A DNA stretch of 64,000 nt from Phlebotomus papatasi (Eukaryota; Arthropoda; Insecta; Diptera; Psychodidae): positions 21,142,001 to 21,206,000 of the forward strand of contig NC_077222.1 in assembly GCF_024763615.1 (NCBI RefSeq). Reading direction: 5' to 3'. The translations under genes were made by a program, and so were the position numbers. Below the pieces are notes generated by a model. That model did no database searches. It had not been told where the DNA came from and saw nothing but the letters and a program-made list of their open reading frames with translations. How positions within the stretch are numbered: position 1 is the stretch's first letter; every line of letters begins with the position of its first letter. This document shows, piece after piece, positions 11,200 to 22,548 of this stretch.

Positions 11200-12085
11200 G
11201 TATTACCCCGTAAGGAGTCATATTTTTTTGGTAGAATTTTGTAAATCTGAGGTTTCGAGGTATTCGTCGTCACGCTGTCCATCCCTTTGTTCGTCCGTAT
11301 ATTACTATCATTAGATGTAAAACGATAAGAGATTGCGACTTCGGACATTTGGAGAACCCCCGTACGTTGACTTTGGTACGTGCCCCTCATTTTTCTCTAT
11401 CTTTTCTTCTCTCGTTCAAGCCACGTTTTTTAGGGATTGCACCAAAAACACCACGTGCGATTTATTTTTTTCATTTTTGAAAATCTTTTTGAGGTTACCT
11501 AAGCGAGAATATACGAGAATATCGAAAAATCCTAATGCTTGATCAAGTTCAGTGGTTTAAGATGTAGCGAGGGTATTTCTCAAAAGAATGGTATCTTGAT
11601 TGGGCTCCTTGTAAAGGCTTTGGAATTTCAACTAACCTGAACCACGAACCGGTTCCAATCGATTTTGAATCAGCAATGAAATGGTTATATACCGATTAAT
11701 AAATTTTATCCGAAAATCTATTGCAGTACCGTAGATTCGGGTGACTTTATCTTCCGTGGGTGACTTTGCCCCTCTCCTGTTCGCGAGCTATTTTTAATTC
11801 AAGCACTTAAGGATGGCCTATACCGATCCGATCTACCATATCTGACCGGTGAGGATCGTTCTTAAACATTAGTATTAAACAAAAGCTTTATGAACAGGAC
11901 AAGGTCATCTACAGAGGAAAAATCACCCACATTTACGGTATTTGTATTACTCAGAAGAAATCGGTTCTCAAAGATTGTAAACGTAAACCGCTAAACGGTA
12001 AAAGATGTGAAAGTATTTTTGAGGTATAACATCCGAGTTACGAATTCGAGCCTTTCGCAAAGCATGGAACGTATTGTCACCCTTT
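11200..12085. repeat. F19 dispersed repeat, copy a, interrupted by F20
   Basis: Shares block order with 22549-23195: CCGT/GTCC-rich start, 'gcccctcattttt', 'gaaccggttc', 'ctttcgcaaagc', 'cacccttt'. A foldback at 11727-11941 (F20, ends TACCGTAGATTCGGGTGA and TCACCCACATTTACGGTA) interrupts it. No intact coding frame, so class is unknown. Confidence 0.55.
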
Positions 12086-12660
12086 TTTACGGAGTATAAC
12101 CATAATATAAAGAGGATTATAAGTGGAAAAATTGTCCTATACATTATATCAATTCTGTGGTTTTTCAATGGTAAATAATAAATTTTTCCATTCATAGTAA
12201 GCCAATACGAAAAGAGGATGAGGGGTAGTGCAAAATGTGTTGAAGCTTTCATCGGTGACATTTTTCCAGAGTGCGTGAAAGATGGAAAAGTGCTTCTCTA
12301 AATAATTAAAACACTTCGAACGGGTGCAATTGTGGGTGAAAACTGGAAGCATTTTTTATTCTGCTTTTTTTTACACGGAAAAATATACAGTCGATTGTTA
12401 ATGTTTGTGGCATTTTTTCTAAGAAATAGCTATATGAATATTGGAAAAAATTACAAAATTCTTGTAGATAGAATTTTAAATGTCCATTTATTGCGAATAA
12501 ATCTCTTATGTACATAATATCACAATATAAATTAGTACTTAAAATTGTGGTAAACAAGCAACATATTTCTTGGTAGGGGGAAAGCTATTAGAAACTTTTA
12601 GGGCTTCCCATAATCTATTGTATCTTCAATTAATTTACTACACGATTATTTTTGCTAATT
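12086..12660. other. Downstream of nerfin-1, possible 3' UTR
   Basis: AT-rich, overlapping short frames on both strands with no support. Candidate minus-strand poly(A) signals suggest that part is nerfin-1 3' UTR. Confidence 0.35.
12487..12492 (-). terminator. Candidate poly(A) signal of nerfin-1
   Basis: TTTATT on the plus strand is AATAAA on the minus strand, about 330 bases after the preferred stop. Another is at 12355-12360. Which is used cannot be told from sequence. Confidence 0.3.
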
Positions 12661-12821
12661 TTAAGGGAGACTCTCGGAGTATAAAGATACGTGTGATAAT
12701 TTCAATAGGGATTCTGCATTGCTACGTAATTCGGGGAAAAGGGTGTTGACTGTGTTTGGGTTGGAGGTGGCTGGGTTGACCATGGAGTGGCCAGACGAGG
12801 TACTGGCCTCAGAATTTGTTG

Positions 12822-15800
12822 TCATTTGTCTGGTGACATCATCAAATTGGGTGAAATTCCGCCAAATGATCTACAAAGTTATTGAATGTATTAATGAATT
12901 ACTTCAATTAGAACCTTCTACTTTTGCATTACCTTTTGAGATTGAAAGCTTCAAATGCTTGGTTGCGAACAAACTGGAAGGCTGAAGAATACCTCTCACG
13001 TTGCTGGTAGTAGAGTTGACTAATTGATGAGAATCTCCTTTTGTCATCCAGTTGCATGTGATTGAGATTGTAATACCGGGAGTAGTCATATCCCAATTGG
13101 CGTGAAGGAGGATGCTGTAGAGGAAATGTTGTCTTCTTGTAGATTCCCAAGGGATCAGCCGTGGAAAGTGAAGAATTGTTTTGACTCTCCGGATACATTT
13201 CCTGATGCGATTGCATATGTTTCTTCAGGTAGGGCTGCCGTCGGAATATTTTTCCACACAGAGAGCACGGAAAACTGGCATCTTGTGATACATCTGTGGT
13301 ACAATTGGTCTCGTAGCTAGTCGTCAGGGGTGAAGATGAATTTTCCTGGGACTGGAAAAGAAAACTTAAACATTAATTTCATCTTGAAAAGAAACTTAGT
13401 TTATTTTTTTTAGAAACAAAATGAATATTTTCTATCGGTAGCCTAGTAATTTATTTATTCAAAACAATATAGAGGGAAGTGGGGCACCTTTGAAATTGGG
13501 ATGTTTCACCTATTTTTAAATAAAATAGAGCTTTATCGTTATATAATTTCGCTGCACTAACAGAATGAGAAGCTAAATCACATTATAATATAATTCAGAC
13601 CCACTTAAACATTGCATTGGTGAAAAATCCCAATTCCAAAGGTGCACCACATACCCCTACGCTTAGAACAAAGATTAGATTCGTTTCGTAATGTTAGCGT
13701 TTTTACTCATTTATTGTCTATTTATCAATTATCTATGAAGACCTAAAAATTTGAAACAAACACATTGCTTATAAAATAATAAAAAAAATGAGAATGATGT
13801 ACTTAAATTTGCAAGACTTAGAGTACATATTCTGCAAATTAAATTATTAATCTAAGGGGCAGTAGAGTTTATTGAAAACTTTTTTTAAAGATACTTTGAG
13901 CTAAATGAAACACCTCCCTACGATAATTTAATGTAGATCCACAATTGTTTTGTCTATCTAGATAACATAACGTTAAAGCCCAGTTTCTTTTGGAAGTATG
14001 CGAAAACATCGTATACCAATGTAGCCCCATAGCTTAACCCTTTAAGGGCGATTCGACCACCGGTGTCCCATAAAAAAAATAATTTTTCTTAACTACCTAA
14101 AGTTATTTTTTTCTAAGCTTTGTACATAATTGTAAAGTAGAATGTGTAAGGAATCTAGAATATTTTTTGCAAGTCTCTAGCTACTTGATATGTAGTAAAT
14201 ATTTAAGCTCAAAAATGACGATTTTTTAAATTCTTAAATTCATAGGGTGAAGTGGTACAAGTTGGACAATGGTACAAGTTGGACAATGCTACAAGTTGGA
14301 CAATGCTACAAGTTGGACAGGGTTTTTTTCTTGATAAATTTAGTACTTCATTTTTATTTGAATATTTTTAATGCTTTAGTTTTATTATTCGGTTCCTTGT
14401 GCTTAAAAACAAATTTTGTACTGTATTTATCAAGAAAAAAGCCATGTCCAACTTGTACCGGTGAATTGTCCAACTTATAACACTATGTCCAACTTATATC
14501 ATTTTACCTTAAATTGATTATATTTTTTTTTACTTCTATTTTTTTAAGCAAACCCTTTTGGAAATACAAACTACAAAACTCTTACGTAATATTTTCATTA
14601 GAAAGAAAATTATTATTCATCGGTATCGTCAGAAAAATTACCTTAATTTTTGGATATTTTTGTTCCTATCACTAATAGAGACCAAAAAAATTTCAAGATG
14701 TTCTTCGGGTTTTCTTATTTTAACTATAAAACTATAAAATATATACTAATGAAAAATCAGAGAGTGCTCAAAGTTTTCGCTAAAAATGCATTTTCTAAAA
14801 ACTCTGAAAAACGTTTAGATTTTAGATATTTTCCGAGTTTTCTTAGTTTAATTATGAAAAATTAATTTTAGATTGGCATACGTTTATGTGTTGGGCACAC
14901 TTACGACTAAAGTCCAGAGACAACTAAGCTTATTCATAACCAAGTCAGTTTCTGATACACTACAAACGAGGCTTAACAATAACGAGGCTTAAAATTTGGA
15001 GCGTTCCGAATTGGATTTTACATTTTTCCATTATAATGAATTAAAGCTCACAATTCTTTGTAGAGCTGGAAATAAACTTAACTGCATCAATTTATTGTAT
15101 GGGGAAGTGGGGCACCTTTGAAGGTGGGGTACCTTTGAAATTGGGATTTTTCACCTATTTCTAAATAAAATTGAGACCTATCGTGCTATAATTTAGCTGC
15201 ACAAACAGATTGAGAAGCTAAATTACATTTTGATATGGCTCAGTTCCACAGGAGAATAATCCCAATTTCAAAGGTGCCCCACTTTCAAAGGTGCCCCACT
15301 TCCCCCTATCTTAGTTTATATCGACGGCTCCATTCCATACTATGCTAAGTCGACTTAGCATTTTATTACTCCGAGAGATATGTTGTTCCCGGGACCGAGA
15401 TCTACTACTGGTGAAAATTTGGTGGTCTTCCGACGCCCGGATAACGAGATATTCCATTTTTTCGAAAAAAAATTTACACAGGCAGCATAGGAAGTCGCCA
15501 ACTTAAAATGGTTCTCCTGAAATTTTGTAATTCTGAGATAACATAGTATGAAATGGAAGCGTCGATATGATCTATAAGGAACCTATCATTTAGCCTTGGA
15601 GTACTCTATTGACATTAAGACGGCTATGGACGATGTAAACAAATAGTACTCCTGAACCTTTCATCAATGAACAAAATATTAAATACATCTACATCTACAT
15701 AATTAAACATTTTTTCTTCATAAATAACTGACACTCACAAAATATAACTTTTGTGGGTTTATGTGCAGATATTTCTACTAAAATGCACTAATATACTCAT

Positions 15801-18800
15801 TTGAAAATGAAACTACTTGAAAATTTACTTTACAATTCACGTATAACAATAAGAATTATTCACTAAAATCACCTAAATTGGTTTAATTCGCGAGATAGCC
15901 TGCACCTCACAAATAATGTAATTAACAATAATAATTATTGCACGTGAACTGTGTAATAAATTTACAAATCAGCAATGAAAATGAATTATCCTGTGATATT
16001 TTTGTTTAATAAACTGTGCTAACTGCATTTGCTTTGTGTCAGCATTCATTGTAAGCAACGCATCGCTGCGCAGCGTTTGCAATGAATGCAGACACAAAGC
16101 AGATGCAGTTAGCACAGTTGCTGAGGCAACCGACGAAATGAAGTATAATAGCATAGAATTCTCTAATTATGTCTTATTAAACTTCTTTAAAACTTTTATT
16201 CTAATTCTAGAAGAAAAAAAAACATTGTATTATATTTTTGAGACGTTGAACAAATTAAAAAAAAATCATCCGGATTACGAAGCGGACATCTGTCATATTG
16301 TCTCCCAATCATCCGAATTACCAAGCGAGCACTGTAGTTTCATTTTAAATAAATTACATGAACCTTAAAGCTATGTTTTGCGGATACCAAAATGACTATT
16401 GAACCTCGTTTATAGAGTGTCAGGAACTGACTTGGCTATGAATGAGTTTAGTCGTCTTTGGACTTTAATCGTAAGTGTGTCTAGGGCATTTTAGTCAGAG
16501 GCCCATCAAGCTTAATAAAAAAGGAAGCTATTTTTCACTTTTCCTTGTAAAAATTTTGCAGATATTGCACCGCGACTTAAAAAAATTTGCTCCTAGTTTT
16601 TATATAATTTCGGCAAACATTATAAAATGTATTTTTTAGATAGCTTTTAATGTACGGTTTCGAAAAATATTAAACTGGTAAGCCAATTCTTTTTAGAAAT
16701 AACTTGCCAATAGTCTTCGGTGCGACTATGCAAAAACGTGTGGAAAAATGAAATATCGAGAGGCCCCTGCTTTTAGTATTGTTTGTTGATAACATCGTAT
16801 TTGTAGAATTTGTAACCCCTTACCAATTGAAAATTTAATGAGAATGCAAAATATGGAAAAATTGTATACACACAGAAAAATGGAAAATTCTTAAAGAGAA
16901 ACACCCAGGAATTTAAATCCCATCCAATGAATGCCAATGCCCTAATTCTAAATTCTTGATAATTTATTTTTAATTGTAATTTGCAAATCTGGAGACATTT
17001 TTCATTTAATGCTGAACTTAAGTTCCCGATCTCTTTACTTGAAAGAGCTAGGGATTCTAGCCCATTTCTTTTGCTCAGAGCTTCTAAACTTAAACGCCTC
17101 GGGGATTCACGTCCAATTTAAATTCCCAGGATCTTATATATTCTTAAATTTAGAGTCAAAATTTTTCTGTGTGTACTATATCACTTCTGAGGGGGTCCGT
17201 GGTAAAAATTGGTAAGAGCTTTCGGCTCTTGGGCGGTGTGACCCCTCGGCTCGACTGTCACAGTTGTGAGTTAGAGTCCCGCCCGGTGCAAATGATTGAA
17301 GCGTCTGAACACTGGGAGAAATCCGAAAAAGTTAAAATAACATTCCGGAAATGTTAATTTTACCCTGCATTATTGATCCAAAATCGGTGTAAATATTACC
17401 CTTTTTAGGTGTATTAGGGGTTAAAGTTACCCTTTTCATGTTAATTTTACCCTTAAAAAGGTGTAAAATTAACATTAAAGTATGTTGATATATTTTTACA
17501 CCTAAAAAGTGTTAAAGTTCTGAGGAAAAAAAGGTAATGGCATCCCCGTTTTTTTCTCAGTGAATGGACTGGACATTTTTCACAAAACACTAAACTCTGT
17601 AATAAATTTGTAAACTGAACAATGTACGGAATGGCAGAAATTGCCCAGTACATTAATATATATATAAAAATATATATCACTTCTGCTACTTCATTTTTTA
17701 ATTCTTTTTCGTAATTCTACCGTTTTTATGACAAAATAACTCTGTTCATCACTTCTGATGATATTTTACACTATTTAAAAATAAAAAACTCAGACCGTTA
17801 CCGCAAATTCTTTTAATTTTTATTTGTATTGACAAGGGTTTTTTTTAAATAACAAATACCTTAATTTCAAATTAAAAATAAAATATGCGATAGTTTTTTT
17901 TTAATAAATTTATCTCTACATGGTGTGCGGCTTAGGCCAATGTTTTCTTTTTTGGACTTCAGCTTTTACATTATGCACTAATATTCCAGATTGCTATATG
18001 CATTGAGATATTAGAAATAATTCCAATGTATCACATTTATATCAAGTACAATTATTTGAATAAAATTTTATTCTATCGAAAATACGACACAAATTTTTAC
18101 GAAAATTTATATTTTACTTAGGGTGGCGGCATACTTGTGGCCCCTGACCTTACTTAAGGGCTCCTTGCAAAAAAAAAACTGTACAATGTCACAAAACGAG
18201 TTCGAAAAACTTTAAAATTAAAAATGTGTTTTGATAGCACAACACTTTTTTTTATTTTCGGAATAATTTTCTGACAAAAATTGCGATGAGACCATAAGTA
18301 AAGACAGGCCACAAGTAGGGGAAACTGAGGCAAAACTTGTCAAAATGCATATTCAATTCTTTCACGAGCTCTGAGAAAACTTAAACGTTTTATAATGAGC
18401 ATAATCTTATAGGAAATTTACTGCTCTACAACATTGCAGAAGACTATTTTCCTCTATCTCGAAAAAATGTGATTTTCAAATCATTTTCTAAACGTCGATT
18501 TTGTGGAGATTCTCAAAATTGCTGGGGCAAATTTTGTCAGTCATCGGATAATTTGTGACGTTTTACTCTCGGAAACGTTAAAAATATAAAATAGACATAT
18601 TTTTATAGGAAATTTAATCCTCTACAACTTTGTCGAAGATAATTTTTCTCTATCTTAACGAGAAATGTGCTTAAATTCAGCTAATCAGTATTGATATTAT
18701 CTGTAAGCCAAATATTCCAAAAATATGGCTCAAAATTTCATTATTTTTTATTTTACATAATCCTTCCTCGAATCCCTTGAAACTTTGTTACTTTAAGAAG

Positions 18801-20265
18801 GTTCATGAAGGCTATTTATAATAAAAATTTAAAGTCTCAGTCTCTTTTATTTTAGAAAATAGTGAATATTGAAATTTTCGTTTTGACAAATTTTGCCCCA
18901 GTCTCCCCTAATGCCACAACCCTATGCTTGTTGTTTAAAATACAACCACCGCTTACGACTGGGATGGCTCGGTTAAACTATTGATCTTCGTTTAGGCTTC
19001 ATAAACCAACACCTGGCATGTTTTTTCATTAAACTTACCTGTGGTTTAACAACCTTTGGAGTAGATGGCAGGGGCTTTTTTGATTGACTTCCATTTGGAG
19101 CTCTTGGCTTATGCCACCTCTTGTGTGAGGCCAAATTAGCAGGACAGTTGAACACTTTGTCACACTCTGAGCACCGATATTCAATATGCACAATCCTAGA
19201 GCACCTATGCTGAGCTAACTGGAAGGCATCTTCATACATAATCCGACAGAGCTGACAAATATATGATCCGATTTTGTTGTCGATCTTTGCTAGCAATTGT
19301 TTAGCTTCATCTGTGATCTCCACCACATTGAAGGCCGGATCTATATCACCCTTCCTAACAACGAGTTCCTCATCATCTCGTAACTTCCGGATGATAGTGC
19401 CAGATACAGGACTCGTGTTATCCTCATCGAAAGTAGCTTTCCTCAGCTTCATCCTCTTCTTTATCTCATTCCTAACATTACCTGACTGATGAGAATTTAT
19501 CGAAGGCTCTTCGGGAATTTTTGGGAGGCTTGAATCCTCAGGTAAAGTCTCGAAAGTCTTTTCAAAAAGCTTGGCAAATCCTTCAATCGCTTGGTGGTGA
19601 TAGACTTTGTTTTTGAAGCACAGTTTCCCCTTATCTAGTATTCCCATTTGCTCGCGTTCCTCTTCATCTTCCTCATCTTCCGCATCGACTGGTTTTGATG
19701 GGTAATTCCCTATTTCCTGGATATATGGCACCGAGTCACAAACATCAATTATTGAATCGGATTTGTCATCTAGGCTGACTTCCTCCTCGTCATCTGTGAG
19801 TATGTCTTCTGGGGGTTCAGTGGCAATTTCCTGAATGTTAATGTCATCAGGACTGGTTATGTCTACGAAGACTTCCTCCTCTTCTGTTGATGTTGCATGA
19901 GAGTCTTCCTTGGAAGCTTTTGGAGTGTCTTGGAGGAAGTAATCCACGAAAGAAGAGGCCTTTAGAAGTCGATTGCTGAGAGAGGTATTGCCTAGGATTG
20001 GGCGTAGGCTCTCTTCGTCGAAGTAGCCAAATCTATGGCGCCAGAATTCCTCAGGAAGAGTTTCACTCTCTTCAGCAATTGGTTGCTGATTTGCATCCTG
20101 GGCCCGCATTCGCTTTCTAGGTGGTGAAGGTGTTGATGGAGGTGTTATGGGTCCAGAAGATCTCAGAGAGAGATCCAGGGGAGCTTGAACATCACTGGTA
20201 CGATAGGTCATGGGAGCCAAATATGATTCCAAAGGGGGAACTTGCATGGTTTGATAGGAGAACAT
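12822..20265 (-). CDS. nerfin-1: nerfin-1 / INSM-family zinc-finger transcription factor
   Basis: Minus-strand coding exons are 20265-19039, 13351-12933 and, in the model preferred here, 12870-12822; introns are 5687 and 62 bases (GT-AG), giving 564 residues. An in-frame TGA lies a few codons upstream of the ATG at 20265, so this start is firm. Near the N-terminus PLDLS (residues 29-33) is a classical CtBP-binding motif, and an acidic Glu/Asp run lies mid-protein. Zinc finger 1 is atypical (residues 337-355, ending HRC); finger 2 is 365-385, with the INSM hallmark CPANLASHKRWHKPR; finger 3 (438-458, CSLCGKIF...) is encoded by exon 2. This order and spacing is that of nerfin-1/INSM1, nuclear regulators of neuronal differentiation. 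Exon 1 to exon 2 is phase 0, and a second acceptor AG six bases inside exon 2 is also in frame. The exact C-terminus is uncertain (see findings). Confidence 0.9.
13473..13657. repeat. F10 foldback MITE, copy a (nerfin-1 intron)
   Basis: Ends GGGAAGTGGGGCACCTTTG and AAAGGTGCACCACATACCCC. A copy at 15100-15306 has the same core 'tgaaattggga'. A half copy occurs near 55415. Confidence 0.65.
14245..14519. repeat. F4 foldback MITE, copy a (four left-arm units)
   Basis: Starts GGGTGAAGTGGTACAAG; four tandem copies of about 17 bases built on TACAAGTTGGACAATG; then an inverted interior; right arm TGTCCAACTTGTACCG...TTTTACC, next to TA. Copies at 23963, 42542 and 44823. Confidence 0.8.
15100..15306. 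repeat. F10 foldback MITE, copy b, nested in F12
   Basis: Ends GGGGAAGTGGGGCACC and GGTGCCCCACTTCCCCC. The empty site is readable near 21340 (ttattgtatcttag), which shows that TA was duplicated on insertion. Confidence 0.8.
15316..15568. repeat. F11 foldback, nested in F12
   Basis: Inverted ends TCGACGGCTCCATTCCATAC and GTATGAAATGGAAGCGTCGA. The related sequence near 21345 runs straight from 'cttagcttatatgatctat', the empty site, again with a TA duplication. Confidence 0.7.
16014..16117. ncRNA. Long near-perfect hairpin, miRNA-like or foldback remnant
   Basis: About 43-base arms: 'ctgtgctaactgcatttgc' pairs with 'gcagatgcagttagcacag', and the pairing continues through 'cattcattg'/'caatgaatg' with only a few mismatches, closing on a CG-rich loop. 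It lies in the 5.7-kb nerfin-1 intron. Whether it is processed cannot be told; since it is inside a repeat element, a transposon origin is as likely. Confidence 0.3.
17187..17305 (+). mobile_element. tRNA-derived SINE-like fragment
   Basis: A possible A box lies around 'ttggtaagagctttcgg' and a B-box-like 'gttagagtcccg' about 50 bases later, the layout of a pol III promoter in a tRNA-derived SINE. A short G+C-rich body sits in AT-rich surroundings. It abuts F6 copy b. It does not fold as an intact tRNA. Confidence 0.4.
17311..17563. repeat. F6 MITE, copy b
   Basis: Same order as copy a at 3432, from ACTGGGAGAAATCC to CTCAGTGA, with the internal 'aggtgtaaaattaac' inversion. Confidence 0.7.
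18318..18908. repeat. F3 long foldback, copy b (nerfin-1 intron)
   Basis: TA-flanked; ends GGGGAAACTGAGGCAAAAC and TTTTGCCCCAGTCTCCCC. The interior 'ctacaac..tgcagaagac' type blocks recur in copies a and c. Confidence 0.75.
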
Positions 20266-20960
20266 TTTCACTCGCACTCAGAATCTCCAGAATTTAGACA
20301 CTGGTCACCAAGGAGTCTTCAGTTGGTCACGTCTACCGTCATCCGCACTCCGATGCACACTGGCGGGATGTCAGTCGGAAAATTGCTGTTGATGCACTTT
20401 CCACCCCCATTCGAGGGCATCCTCAGTGAGTGGCTGAATGTTGTGAAATTGTTCAACCCCTTGGCAGCAGGAGTCTGCGTCGATGCGCATAGTCGGAACG
20501 CCCTCGTAGCGTCGGAGCGAGAGTATCCCAAAAAGTCCACAGGAGCAACAGGTGGATGCCAATTGCATGGGACTTGTGCCCGCCTCAACGGATTCGGGGT
20601 CTCCCTCTCAATTGTGGATTCCCCATATTGGAGCTATTTTCTAGCTTGGAGCCAAGAGAATGGAGCAATTCGGGATGTAGGGATGTTCCAATGTGGGTGT
20701 TGATCAAAAGACTATCCACGATTATTCTATGCATTCTGAGACGTATTGCCTGACTCGAAATTCCAAATACTTCCTCCATGCTTTCTCTGATCTATCAATA
20801 GTGAATAAAACACTCCTCAATATTTCATTTAATCCCTGATTCGATGCAAGTTCCACTGCATCTTTCCCTAGAGGTAGTATTTCCAAAGACTTCTTTCTTC
20901 ATTGACTCCTTTGCCAAAGTCCCAAAGGAGAATAAGGAAAGCACTATGCATACATTAATA
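20266..20960 (-). promoter_or_regulatory. 5' leader / promoter region of nerfin-1
   Basis: This stretch upstream of the nerfin-1 ATG is richer in G+C than its surroundings and free of the repeat families seen elsewhere. It holds a minus-strand open frame of 89 codons (20588-20319) ending before the nerfin-1 start, which would be an upstream ORF if transcribed. No clear TATA box was found. Assignment is by position only. Confidence 0.35.
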
Positions 20961-21184
20961 TTTATATATGTCCCACATTGCATTTGGCTCTATTTCAAAA
21001 GGAATCCGAAGTCCTAAACTTAGTAAAGTTACCACTTGGTGCACTACTGAAAATTTAATTACAAATTTACTAAACTTTTTAAATCTAATAGGTATATTTT
21101 TTGCATTAATCAAGTATCGGGTTTTGAGTTATAACGGTTTAATTTTATATAAAAATTATAAAATGTAGTTCGGGAATCTACGAA
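20961..21184. other. Short unassigned stretch
   Basis: AT-rich; one 66-codon plus-strand frame without support. Nothing else recognised. Confidence 0.3.
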
Positions 21185-22210
21185 CCAGAAAGCGGGAGAT
21201 TTAGCACTTAACTCATTGCGTGTCCATAAACTAAATTTAGAGCGTTCCGAAATGGATTTTACATATTTCCAATAAATGAATCAGAGCTCACAATTCTTTG
21301 TAGAGCTGGAAATAAACTTAACTGGATCAATTTATTGTATCTTAGCTTATATGATCTATAAAGAGCCTGTCGTTTAGCCTTGGAGTACTCTATTGACAGT
21401 AAGACGGCTATGGACGCTGTAAAAAAATAGTAGGGGAGACTGGCGCAAAAAGTCACAAAACGGATATTTTATTTTTTTACAAGCTACCCGAGTACCTCCA
21501 AAATTTCTAATTAGCACAGTTTTATAGGAAATTTACCGCTCTACAACTCTGTGAAAGTCATTTTCTTCTATTTTGTAAGGAAATATATCTATCGAGCCGT
21601 TTTCTAAAAGGTAATTTTGTGATCATTCTCAAAAATGCTGGGGCAAATAGTATCAGGCATAAGATACTATCACATTTTGATTCGCTTTATTACGGGTTTG
21701 CGTAAATTTAAGTAAAATACCTAGATTGAATATTTTAATTGGAAATTTATTCTTCTACACCTTTGTAAAGCACCGTTTTCTCTATCTGAGCGAGAAAAGC
21801 GCTTTTTAGGCTATTTTACAAAAAAAAAACACACACACACAAAAGACTGCAAATCGTTTGACCAATGCAAACAACAAGCGGAGACACATAGCATTGACGT
21901 TTCTTTTCACCGTGGAACATCAGAAATTGTTTCGGTTTTTGTTACTTTTTGCTCCATAACTTTTGTTACTTTTTACCCCAAGTGGGCGTTTTTAATAAAA
22001 GGATTTCTGGAGAAAAGAATCTTTGTAAAATTCTAAAATAGAAAAATTGTAAGCCGCTATCTTATTTATCTTGGAAGATATTGAATTTTAAAATTTTCGA
22101 TTTGTGACTTTTTGCCCCAGTCTCCCCTACTCCTGAACCTTTCGTCAATAAATAAAATATTACTATCTACATCTGCATAATTAAACATTTTTTCTTCATA
22201 AATTATCCAT
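21185..22210. repeat. F12-related block carrying F3 copy c
   Basis: 21230-21430 and 22130-22200 match 14995-15100 and 15590-15725 of F12 in order ('gtagagctggaaataaactt', 'gccttggagtactctattga', 'attaaacattttttcttcat'). It is split by F3 copy c. Confidence 0.7.
21433..22127. repeat. F3 long foldback, copy c
   Basis: Ends GGGGAGACTGGCGCAAAAAG and CTTTTTGCCCCAGTCTCCCC, 695 bases, TA on both sides. The empty site 'aatagtactcctgaac' is present at about 15647 in F12, proving the TA duplication. Confidence 0.85.
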
Positions 22211-22548
22211 ATGATTTTAGTTCCAGCTGAGATTCTTTTTCGTTGATCAACAAAAACGCTAAAACTCATTTAAAAAATTAATAGGCTTCTGGACTTTTTG
22301 TGTTAATAATTCTATATTTAGAAAAATCAGTAAATTAGTATATTATTAGTAATTAGTATAAATGGTTCTAAATGGTATTACTCACTGAAAATTCTTAGAA
22401 GTTTCAACTGTTACTACAAAAATTGTTCGTAACGTGATCACTTGACGATCATTATTTGTTTTTACTGCTCGAACTCTACGGAGAGAGTAGTAGATAATCC
22501 CTACCACTTTTCTCAACAAATATTCACGTTTCAGACGATTTCTGAGAA

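Larger units (their letters stand above)
14889..16487. repeat. F12 large inverted-repeat element with three nested insertions
   Basis: Outer ends 'gcacacttacgactaaagtc' and 'actttaatcgtaagtgtgtc' are inverted, as are 'aaccaagtcagttt' and 'aactgacttggct'. Inside lie F10 (15100-15306), F11 (15316-15568) and a hairpin (16014-16117). Related sequence is at 21185-22200 and 61120-61600. No transposase frame seen. Confidence 0.65.

Noticed and set aside
12719..12985. 88-codon plus-strand frame
   Set aside because: It is the shadow of nerfin-1 exons on the minus strand.
17187..17305. A functional tRNA gene
   Set aside because: A/B-box-like motifs are present but no cloverleaf with acceptor pairing could be drawn.
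20242..20703. 153-codon plus-strand open frame opposite the nerfin-1 leader
   Set aside because: No signal, motif or splice support; it overlaps the nerfin-1 start on the other strand and is explained by base composition.
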